A program made the translations under genes and the position numbers. Source: an uncultured Cuneatibacter sp. (GTDB lineage: Bacteria; Bacillota; Clostridia; Lachnospirales; Lachnospiraceae). From it: a stretch of DNA of 64,000 nt. The notes below the pieces were generated by a model. The model was not told the origin of the DNA. It made no database searches and saw nothing but the letters and a program-made list of their open reading frames with translations. The stretch lies in contig CAKQHB010000013.1 in NCBI GenBank assembly GCA_934234215.1, positions 15,393 through 79,392 on the forward strand. Reading direction: 5' to 3'. Shown piece after piece: positions 41,019 through 48,230 of this stretch; positions within the stretch are counted from its first letter, which is position 1; every line of letters starts with the position of its first letter.

Positions 41019-41924
41019 ATGGGATTATTTACGAAGAAAGATCCCTGCGCGATCTGCGGTGGAAAAGTCAAGGGACTGCTGCCGTGGAAAGTGGAAGGAC
41101 AGTATGTGTGTAACGACTGTTATGGTGTGGTAGATATTCAGGGTGATGCAAATAAGATGACCATGCAGGAGTTTCTTCAATATCGGGCATTTCGAGAGGA
41201 AAATCAAAAGCTGGCGGAACAGTTTACGATTTCAGAGAAAGTGGACTTCGGAGCATTTGATACCAAGATCATTTTTGATTTTGATAAGCAGTTGTTCTGT
41301 ATGAGCAAGCGTCCGGACAAGACGATTTTTCACGGAAGCGAGCTGAAATCGTTTGTAATCAAAGAGGATTCATTCCCGTTGATCGAGGGTAGCGCAAGCG
41401 GGCTGGTTCGCCATGAGAGTGGTGTGCAGGATCAGGTCAGAACGTATATGCCGATGATTACCCAGTTTCAGATGGAAAAAGAGATGCGCCGGCAGAGAGA
41501 GCAGATGGAGAGCTATAAGAACGAGTCAGAGCGGGTAGAACTGCCGCCGCTTCGTCTGGAGCTTCCGAAGCCGTTTGACAAATTCCAGGTGGAATTGTAT
41601 TTCGAGCATCCGTATTGGAATACGATCACCTGTGATAAGAGCGCACCGTCTTTTAGCGATGACGATCCGGATATCGGAAGATATTTGCGGGATTACGATG
41701 AGGGCATCAACTGTATGGAGACGCTGGCACGTTCGCTGATGCGAGTTGCATTTCCGGATGCTGCAGTTGCAGGACCGGCAGATGCGGGGGAGGCAGAGCA
41801 GATGCAGACAGCACATCCGACGGATGTTGCGGATGAACTTCGAAAGTATAAAGCACTGTTCGATGACGGAATTTTGACGCAGGATGAGTTTGAAGCAAAG
41901 AAAAAGCAGTTACTGAATTTATAA
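41019..41924 (+). CDS. DUF4428 zinc-ribbon and SHOCT domain protein
   Basis: A 301-residue soluble protein with two small known modules around an unassigned middle. Residues ~9-36 form a zinc ribbon (CAICGGKVKG then CNDCYG), characteristic of DUF4428. A beta-rich middle follows (IIFDFDKQLFCMSKRP, HGSELKSFVIKED, FQVELYFEHPYWNTI). A Gly/Ala-rich linker leads to a C-terminal SHOCT helical hairpin (ELRKYKALFDDGILTQDEFE, ~273-292), often found at protein ends and possibly involved in oligomerisation. GGAAGGAGA precedes the ATG. Function is unknown; the LytTR-like site upstream suggests signal-controlled expression. Confidence 0.8.
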   Translation: MGLFTKKDPCAICGGKVKGLLPWKVEGQYVCNDCYGVVDIQGDANKMTMQEFLQYRAFREENQKLAEQFTISEKVDFGAFDTKIIFDFDKQLFCMSKRPDKTIFHGSELKSFVIKEDSFPLIEGSASGLVRHESGVQDQVRTYMPMITQFQMEKEMRRQREQMESYKNESERVELPPLRLELPKPFDKFQVELYFEHPYWNTITCDKSAPSFSDDDPDIGRYLRDYDEGINCMETLARSLMRVAFPDAAVAGPADAGEAEQMQTAHPTDVADELRKYKALFDDGILTQDEFEAKKKQLLNL

Positions 41925-42050
41925 AAAAGCAGGTTCGGGTGGTACGTGGGAATACCGTCTGAATCGGTCGAAAAAACAGAAGTAGCGATTTCTGTACATG
42001 GACGAAAAGGCATACTTGTGATAAAATATGTATCACAGGTGTGCTTTTTG

Positions 42051-42177
42051 CTTTATAGGAAATTGCGTCGCATTTCCTATAAAGCAAAAAGCGCTCCGCA
42101 TGGATCGCACTGCGGCGGAACAGAATTTGTCGCTTCGCGACCCGCCGCAGGCGGAGAATCCTGCGTTGCAGGATTCT
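42051..42177 (+). repeat. Dispersed three-hairpin repeat, copy B
   Basis: Almost identical to copy A: first hairpin CTTTATAGGAAATTGCG with CGCATTTCCTATAAAG (42051-42084), the same GC-rich centre, and AGAATCCTGC-GTT-GCAGGATTCT (42155-42177). The loop change GAA to GTT leaves the stem intact. It lies 46 bp upstream of the hybrid kinase gene. Confidence 0.85.
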
Positions 42178-42223
42178 ATTTTAGTATAAAAAACAGCAGA
42201 AAATTGCGGAAAGAAGGCGTAGT

Positions 42224-44383
42224 ATGAAAAGACAGCGTACCCGATCGCGCAGCCATTACATTGAGATGACCGTAATTCTGATTGTGGTCATGACCTGTGC
42301 CCTTTCTGTATATGTTTCTTTTGTCCAGCGGATTTCGACAGAGCAGTGCTTTGGCATGTTGGATGATTCCAGAGAGCAGTTTGGGCAGATGATCGCAAAT
42401 GAAATGGAGAACGAGCAGGAGCATCTGGAGGCGGCATCGGAATTGCTGCAGGAGCTTTTGGCGGATTTTGACAAGAACCGGGAGCTGATTTTGAAGATCG
42501 TGAATGCGTCCAGTGCGGTCAGATCGTATGCCCACTGGGAGATCTGCTTCCCGGACGGCACGGTGCTGCGGCGAGATGGCACGACGATGAATCTGGCACC
42601 GCAGTATTCCTTTGAAGATCGGGTACAGGAGGGATTTACTGTCTCAGAACGGCGAACTGCGCTGCAGGATGGTGAGACCGAGATTTTGATGTTATCGAAG
42701 TGCATTTTTCAGGATGGAGCATGCATCGGGATCTTGTCTTCGGTCATTGATTTGAAGGGATTTGCAGAGCGCATTCTGACCGGATCCTACGAACAGGCGA
42801 CCGGCATTTTGCTTTTCGAACGCGGAACAGGAGATATTCTAATTGATTCGTGGCATGATGATCTCGGCAATATTTCCGATGCAATTGACCGGGAAAGAGC
42901 AAATGGATACGATTTATCGCAGATACATGATGACTATATGGCAGGCGGCAGCGGTCATGCGGCAGTGCTGTCAAAGGTTGCGGGAGAGACGGTCTATTTT
43001 TCTTATGCACCGGTAAATTACAGCGACTGGGAACTGTTTTTGGTTGCTCCGGGTTCTGTGTGTATGAAGACCGCAAATGCGAACAAACAGGCGGCATTTC
43101 AGGTGATATTTGTGATCACGTCGGCCTTTGTGCTGTTCGGCGGATTGCTGATCTGGGGAGAAAAGCGGCGCAGCAAAGCTACGGCAGAGCGTGAGCGGGA
43201 ATTGCAGGAGGCTTTGGAAAAAGCGAATCAGGCAAACCGCGCAAAGTCGGAGTTTCTGTCCCGCATGTCCCATGACATTCGCACACCGCTCAACGGCATT
43301 ATTGGATTTTTGGAGATGGAGAGTTCCGGAAAAGCATCGCCGGAGCTGCTGCAGGAAAAACGCAGGAAAGTTCGGGTGGCGGCGGATCATCTGCTTTCCC
43401 TGATCAATGATGTGCTGAATATGAGCAAGCTGGAAGATGGCAAAGTGGAATTTTCCAGAGAAGCGTTTGATCTGCGGGAGCTGGCAGAGGAGACGATGGC
43501 GATTATGGATATTCGTGCAGCAGAGGCAGGTATTCGCATGGAGCGAAAGGGCGGACTTGCGAAGCTTCCGTATCCGTATGTATATGGCAGTCCGCTGCAT
43601 ATTCAACAGATCTTTGTGAATATTCTAAGCAATGCGATCAAGTACAATAAGCCCAACGGCACCGTGACAGTAGGGATTTCCTGTGATCATGAGGAAAGCG
43701 GCAAAGTCTTTTATACCTGTTCGATCGCGGATACTGGAATTGGCATGAGTCCGAAATTTCTGGAGCATCTGTTTGATCCGTTTGTGCAGGAAAAGGTAGA
43801 TGCCAGAAGTGTATATCACGGCACGGGACTGGGTATGTCTATTGTGAAATCTTTGGTAGATCAGATGGGCGGTACCATCGAGGTGCAGAGCAAAGCCGGA
43901 GAGGGATCTGAGTTTATTGTGACATTGCCCTTTGATATCGCAGGAAAAGAAGATCTTCCGGCGGCAGCGGAGAAAGCAGAGAGTTCTTCCATCGAGGGAG
44001 TCCGGATCTTATTAGCAGAGGATAATGATCTGAATATGGAGATCGCAACGGAGCTTTTGAAGGAGCAGGGAGCGATCGTCACGGGTGTTGCAAATGGAGC
44101 GGAGGCAGTGGTAGCATTTGCATCCCATCCGCAGGGAACTTACGATCTGATTTTGATGGATATTATGATGCCGGTGCTGGATGGACTGGAAGCGACGAAG
44201 CAGATCCGCACCTTGAATCGCCCGGACGCTGCCAGAATTCCGATCATTGCGTTGACAGCAAACGCTTTTGCGGAGGACAGCAAAAAGTGCAGGGATGCCG
44301 GTATGAATGCACATTTGACAAAGCCGATCAATCTGGAAAAGATGCTCCGGACGATCTGCGGTCTGACCGGCAAGAAAGAATAA
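42224..44383 (+). CDS. Hybrid sensor histidine kinase with C-terminal receiver
   Basis: A 719-residue membrane kinase. Order: helix (~10-30), extracellular dCache-like sensor (~32-285, with WEICFPDGTVLRRDG and FSYAPVNYSDWELFLVAP), second helix (~288-308), coiled coil, HisKA with phosphoacceptor His in SRMSHDIRTPLNG (~349), ATPase domain with ILSNAIKYN and ADTGIGMS, and a receiver (~590-715) with phosphoacceptor Asp in LILMDIMMP (~643) and conserved Lys in LTKPI. No output domain is fused and no DNA-binding partner is adjacent, so phosphate must pass to a protein encoded elsewhere. It lies 53 bp upstream of the NSS transporter and may be co-transcribed with it. Confidence 0.92.
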   Translation: MKRQRTRSRSHYIEMTVILIVVMTCALSVYVSFVQRISTEQCFGMLDDSREQFGQMIANEMENEQEHLEAASELLQELLADFDKNRELILKIVNASSAVRSYAHWEICFPDGTVLRRDGTTMNLAPQYSFEDRVQEGFTVSERRTALQDGETEILMLSKCIFQDGACIGILSSVIDLKGFAERILTGSYEQATGILLFERGTGDILIDSWHDDLGNISDAIDRERANGYDLSQIHDDYMAGGSGHAAVLSKVAGETVYFSYAPVNYSDWELFLVAPGSVCMKTANANKQAAFQVIFVITSAFVLFGGLLIWGEKRRSKATAERERELQEALEKANQANRAKSEFLSRMSHDIRTPLNGIIGFLEMESSGKASPELLQEKRRKVRVAADHLLSLINDVLNMSKLEDGKVEFSREAFDLRELAEETMAIMDIRAAEAGIRMERKGGLAKLPYPYVYGSPLHIQQIFVNILSNAIKYNKPNGTVTVGISCDHEESGKVFYTCSIADTGIGMSPKFLEHLFDPFVQEKVDARSVYHGTGLGMSIVKSLVDQMGGTIEVQSKAGEGSEFIVTLPFDIAGKEDLPAAAEKAESSSIEGVRILLAEDNDLNMEIATELLKEQGAIVTGVANGAEAVVAFASHPQGTYDLILMDIMMPVLDGLEATKQIRTLNRPDAARIPIIALTANAFAEDSKKCRDAGMNAHLTKPINLEKMLRTICGLTGKKE

Positions 44384-44436
44384 AAGCATCAAAAAATGAG
44401 GAAAAGGGCGCAGAAGCGCTCAAAAGTGAAGGGGTT

Positions 44437-45828
44437 ATGGAGAAAAAAAGAGGCAATTTTTCAGGATCAATCGGATTCGTACTGGCTGCGGCAGGCAGTG
44501 CCGTCGGCGTCGGAAATCTGTGGAGATTTCCATATCTGGCAGCAAAAGACGGAGGTGGATTGTTCTTGATCATCTATCTGGTACTGGCATTGACGGTTGG
44601 CTTTACTTTGCTGACATCAGATATTGCAATCGGTCGTAAGACAAAGAAAAGCGCCATCGGCGCCTACGAGCAGATGCATCCGAAATGGAAGTTTCTTGGC
44701 ATTCTGACATTCCTTGTACCGGTACTGATTATGACATATTACGCCGTTATCGGCGGTTGGATCACGAAGTACGCTGTTGTCTATCTGACTGGACAGGCGA
44801 GTGCCGCTGCGGAAGATGGTTACTTTACATCGTTCATCACATCGCCTGTGGCACCGGTTGTATTTGCGCTGCTGTTTATGGCGGTGACTTCGCTGATCGT
44901 CTACAATGGAGTCGAGGGCGGCATTGAAAAAGTGTCCAAATGCATGATGCCGGTGCTGTTTGTGCTGGTAGCAGTGATTGCGGTTTATGCGCTGACGTTG
45001 AAGCATACCGATGCAGATGGACAGGTGCGCACCGGACTGGAAGGACTGGTGTACTATCTGACACCTCACACAGAGGGTCTGACCGTGAAGCGGTTCCTGC
45101 AGATTTTGTTGGATGCCGTCAGCCAGTTGTTCTTCTCCCTGAGTGTGTCGATGGGAATTATGATTACATATGGCTCTTATGTAAAGCCGGAAGTCAATCT
45201 GAACCGTTCCATCAATCAGATTGAGATTTTTGATACTGGCGTTGCACTGTTAGCCGGTGCGATGATCGTTCCGGCAGTTTTCGTCTTCTCCGGAACCGAA
45301 GGTATGAGTGCAGGACCGAGCCTGATGTTTGTTTCCCTGCCGAAAGTATTTGCGGCAATGGGAAAAGCCGGAGTGGTAGTGGGACTTCTGTTTTTCGTCA
45401 GCGCAATCTTTGCAACGCTGACTTCCTGCATCTCTGTGCTGGAATCCATCGCTTCAAACTGCATGGAAATCTTCCACACGGAGCGCAAGAAAACCGTTCT
45501 CGTTCTGTCTATCATCTACCTGGCAGCATCCGCAGTCATCGCGCTGGGCTACAGTATTTTCTATTTTGAGGTTAAACTGCCCAACGGTGCAAACGCACAG
45601 CTGTTAGACATCATGGACTATATCAGCAACAGCGTCATGATGCCGTTCATCGCACTGCTGTCTGCAATCCTCATTGGATGGATCGTCAAGCCGAAATACG
45701 TCATCGACGAAATGGAAAGCAGCGGACACAAATACGGCAGAAAGAATGTCTATGTGGTGATGATTCGGTACATCGTGCCGGTGCTGATGCTGATATTGTT
45801 CTTACAGTCAACAGGGATTTTAAGTTAA
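44437..45828 (+). CDS. Neurotransmitter:sodium symporter family transporter
   Basis: A 463-residue Na+-coupled amino acid symporter of the SLC6/NSS family with 11-12 helices. The first helix carries the diagnostic SGSIGFVLAAAGSAVGVGNL then WRFPYLAAKDGGG (~9-41), with the unwound substrate- and Na-binding region. MTYYAVIGGW (~104-113) is helix 3, and SFFSLSVSMG-like FFSLSVSMGIMITYGSY is helix 6. Size resembles bacterial MhsT and TnaT, which transport tryptophan or other hydrophobic amino acids; substrate here is unknown. ATG 44437 is chosen because GAAGGGG precedes it and the conserved N-terminus begins there; a reading from 44287 would overlap the kinase gene. Confidence 0.92.
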   Translation: MEKKRGNFSGSIGFVLAAAGSAVGVGNLWRFPYLAAKDGGGLFLIIYLVLALTVGFTLLTSDIAIGRKTKKSAIGAYEQMHPKWKFLGILTFLVPVLIMTYYAVIGGWITKYAVVYLTGQASAAAEDGYFTSFITSPVAPVVFALLFMAVTSLIVYNGVEGGIEKVSKCMMPVLFVLVAVIAVYALTLKHTDADGQVRTGLEGLVYYLTPHTEGLTVKRFLQILLDAVSQLFFSLSVSMGIMITYGSYVKPEVNLNRSINQIEIFDTGVALLAGAMIVPAVFVFSGTEGMSAGPSLMFVSLPKVFAAMGKAGVVVGLLFFVSAIFATLTSCISVLESIASNCMEIFHTERKKTVLVLSIIYLAASAVIALGYSIFYFEVKLPNGANAQLLDIMDYISNSVMMPFIALLSAILIGWIVKPKYVIDEMESSGHKYGRKNVYVVMIRYIVPVLMLILFLQSTGILS

Positions 45829-45854
45829 TGCAAAAATTATTGATAGAAAAATCC

Positions 45855-45882
45855 TTACACTTTCCGACATCTATGATACAAT
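45855..45882 (+). promoter_or_regulatory. Promoter of the diguanylate cyclase gene
   Basis: TTACAC (45855-45860), 16 bp and TACAAT (45877-45882). The transcript would begin just before a structured leader (45896-45953). Confidence 0.55.
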
Positions 45883-45895
45883 AGATATTGTGTGA

Positions 45896-45953
45896 TTTTT
45901 CCGGTCCTTAGGCAGCTCACGAGGGGTGCGTTGTCTGGTCCGTCAGGGGAAAA
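45896..45953 (+). other. Structured leader upstream of the diguanylate cyclase gene
   Basis: TTTTCC (45897-45902) can pair with GGAAAA (45948-45953), and inside, AGGCAGC can pair with GTTGTCT around a small CAC/GTG stem. It looks like a folded 5' leader of ~60 nt, but it does not match a known riboswitch that I recognise, including the c-di-GMP classes. Confidence 0.35.
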
Positions 45954-45968
45954 GTGGGGGCGTAGTTT

Positions 45969-47309
45969 ATGAAGCGTAAGATCAGAATACAGACAGTCAG
46001 TGCGTGGATTATCGGAATCACGATTGTGATGGCGGTAGTTTTTGTGATGCTGTCGGTTCGCAGTGAGAGCGAGTTTCAGGCGCTGCAGCGGATGACGGAT
46101 GAGTACATCATCTGTGAGAAGTCTGCGAAGCAGCTGCAGGAGGCATCTGATTATCTGACAGAGCAGGCTCGGCTGTATGCGATGACCGGTGAGACGCAGT
46201 ACCGGGATAATTATTTTGAGGAAGTGAAGATGACCAGACGCAGAGAACATGCGCTGGATAGCCTGGAGGTATATTTTGATGGAACCGTTGCGTTGAAGTC
46301 TCTGCGGAGTGCATTGAATGCATCCAACCAGTTGATGGAGCGGGAGTATTATTCGATGCGTCTGGTTGCGGAAGCAGCGAAGTCAGATTTTTCTACGCTG
46401 CCGAAGGAACTTCATAATGTAGAGATGGAGACAGAAGATTCGGTATTGTCTTATCTGAGCAAGATGCAGAAAGCGCGGAATGTTGTCAGCGATGATGACT
46501 ATGAGCGGACAAAGACAGAGATCATGAGTGCTGTGACGGAATGTCTGAGCGAGCTGCTGACGACGACGCAGAACAGGCAGGGCAGGGCATCCACGATCTT
46601 TTCAGATATGTATTTGAAGCTGGAGATTGGGATTGGAATTTTTGTGATCCTGCTGTTATGGATTTGTGTGATGCTGCGCAGACTGATCGTAAAGCCGCTT
46701 ATCAGCTACAATGAGAGCATCCGGAAGGGCGAGATTTTCCCGGTGATCGGTGCAGTAGAATTGCAGAATCTTGCCACGACTTATAATACGGTTTATCTGG
46801 AAAATCAGGAGATTCAGAAGCTGATCCGCCATCAGGCGGAGCATGATGCGTTGACCCAGCTACTGAACCGCAGATCATTTGAGCATATGCTGCATGTTTA
46901 TGAAGATGGGAAAGAGCCATTTGCATTGATTCTGATTGATGTGGATACGTTCAAGTCGATAAATGATACGTTTGGACATGCGATGGGGGACCGGATCCTG
47001 CAAAAAGTATCCGGGACCTTGTTGAAGCAGTTCCAAAGCATCGACCATGTCTGTAGTAGAATCGGCGGAGATGAATTTGCAATCGTCATGGTAGATATGA
47101 CCAGTGATATGAAATACGTGATTCAGGAGAAATTTGACGCTGCAAACGAGGAGCTGTCCAATCCGAAGGATGATCTGCCGGCGGTTTCGCTGTCTGTCGG
47201 TGTTGCATTTTCGGATCGGGAAAATCCCGGAGAGAGCATCTTCAAGGATGCAGACAAAGCCCTGTACTATGTGAAGGAGCATGGAAGACACGGCTGCAGT
47301 TTTTATTAA
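45969..47309 (+). CDS. Membrane diguanylate cyclase (GGDEF)
   Basis: A 446-residue enzyme expected to make c-di-GMP from two GTP. It has a first helix (~12-30), a helical extracellular sensor (~32-215), a second helix (~218-238) and a GGDEF domain (~285-446). The active-site motif RIGGDEF (~364-370) is intact, as are LLNRRSF and DVDTFKSINDTFGHAMGD for metal and nucleotide binding. No R-x-x-D inhibitory site is seen five residues before GGDEF, so product inhibition may be absent. It has its own promoter and is closed by a strong terminator. With the PilZ protein at 61.9 kb it shows that c-di-GMP signalling operates in this organism. Confidence 0.92.
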   Translation: MKRKIRIQTVSAWIIGITIVMAVVFVMLSVRSESEFQALQRMTDEYIICEKSAKQLQEASDYLTEQARLYAMTGETQYRDNYFEEVKMTRRREHALDSLEVYFDGTVALKSLRSALNASNQLMEREYYSMRLVAEAAKSDFSTLPKELHNVEMETEDSVLSYLSKMQKARNVVSDDDYERTKTEIMSAVTECLSELLTTTQNRQGRASTIFSDMYLKLEIGIGIFVILLLWICVMLRRLIVKPLISYNESIRKGEIFPVIGAVELQNLATTYNTVYLENQEIQKLIRHQAEHDALTQLLNRRSFEHMLHVYEDGKEPFALILIDVDTFKSINDTFGHAMGDRILQKVSGTLLKQFQSIDHVCSRIGGDEFAIVMVDMTSDMKYVIQEKFDAANEELSNPKDDLPAVSLSVGVAFSDRENPGESIFKDADKALYYVKEHGRHGCSFY

Positions 47310-47340
47310 CGAGATAGAATATTTTAGCAGAGATGTAGAA

Positions 47341-47387
47341 AAATAGCTTGCAGAATGACGAAAATTTGTTATCTGCAGGCTATTTTT
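47341..47387 (+). terminator. Strong terminator after the diguanylate cyclase gene
   Basis: AAATAGCTTGCAGA (47341-47354) pairs with TCTGCAGGCTATTT (47372-47385), one wobble, followed by TTTTT-like sequence. Confidence 0.85.
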
Positions 47388-47420
47388 GTACTTGTGCTGC
47401 AATAGAAAAAGCGATATTAT

Positions 47421-47436
47421 GTTAGTAAGAACTAAC
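47421..47436 (+). promoter_or_regulatory. Palindromic operator upstream of the ABC/FtsX operon
   Basis: GTTAGT-AAGA-ACTAAC is a perfect 6-4-6 palindrome 65 bp before the ATPase start codon. Sites of this kind before such ABC operons are often bound by a TetR-type repressor, but no regulator gene adjoins. Confidence 0.45.
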
Positions 47437-47501
47437 TAATAAAAATACAGAACAAAACGGCCTCTTTCTGTAGGACAAAATTGTTCTGGAAAGGGGAACG
47501 T

Positions 47502-48218
47502 ATGTCGGAGCAGGAGAAGAAGTTTTTAGAGATCGTGAATTTGAAGAAAGGATTTGGAAGTGGGGAGACGCGTCAGGAAGTTTTGCGGGGAATGAACTTT
47601 TCCGTTGCAAAAGGTGAGTTTTGCGTGCTGCTGGGACCGTCTGGTTCCGGAAAATCCACGTTATTAAATATTATCGGTGGAATTGACAGCGCAGATTCCG
47701 GCTACATTGCGATCAACGGAGATCGTCTGGAGGATATGGGGGAGGCAAAGCTGACCCAGTATCGGAGAAAGCATCTGGGCTATGTATTCCAGATGTATAA
47801 TCTGATTCCAAATCTGAATGTCAAAGAAAATATTGAGGTCGGCGCTTATTTGTCTGACAATGCACTGGACATTGACGATCTGTTACACACACTGGGCTTG
47901 TATGAGCACCGTTACAAGCTGCCGAACCAGCTGTCCGGTGGTCAGCAGCAGCGTGTTTCTATCGGTCGCGCCATTGTGAAGAATCCGGATATTCTGCTCT
48001 GTGATGAACCGACAGGTGCACTGGATTATCAGACATCCAAAGAGATTTTGAAGCTGATCGAGGAGGTCAATGCAAAGTATGGCAATACCGTCATCATGGT
48101 AACACACAACGAAGCCATTCGAAATATGGCAGACCACATCATTAAGCTGCGTGATGGCGAAGTGCGGCTCAACGAGAAGAATCCGGCGAAGATTTCCGCG
48201 GCAGATTTGGAATGGTAA
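47502..48218 (+). CDS. ABC transporter ATP-binding protein (MacB/LolD type)
   Basis: A 238-residue ATPase of the MacB/LolD/FtsE group, which drives mechanical work by FtsX-like permeases. Walker A GPSGSGKST (~44-52), Q-loop YVFQMYNLIPNLN, signature LSGGQQQRVSIGRAI (~143), Walker B LLCDEPTGALD (~163-173) and switch His in VTHNEAIRN are intact. The ATG at 47502 follows GGAAAGGGG and agrees with the family's N-terminus; a reading from 47481 lacks a site. It is 12 bp upstream of the permease gene. Likely role: export of, or resistance to, a peptide or cell-envelope stressor. Confidence 0.93.
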   Translation: MSEQEKKFLEIVNLKKGFGSGETRQEVLRGMNFSVAKGEFCVLLGPSGSGKSTLLNIIGGIDSADSGYIAINGDRLEDMGEAKLTQYRRKHLGYVFQMYNLIPNLNVKENIEVGAYLSDNALDIDDLLHTLGLYEHRYKLPNQLSGGQQQRVSIGRAIVKNPDILLCDEPTGALDYQTSKEILKLIEEVNAKYGNTVIMVTHNEAIRNMADHIIKLRDGEVRLNEKNPAKISAADLEW

Positions 48219-48230
48219 GGGGGCGGTACG

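Noticed and set aside
45896..45953. c-di-GMP riboswitch before the diguanylate cyclase gene
   Set aside because: The conserved GEMM elements (tetraloop, receptor and the purine-rich core) are not visible. It is reported only as an unknown folded leader.
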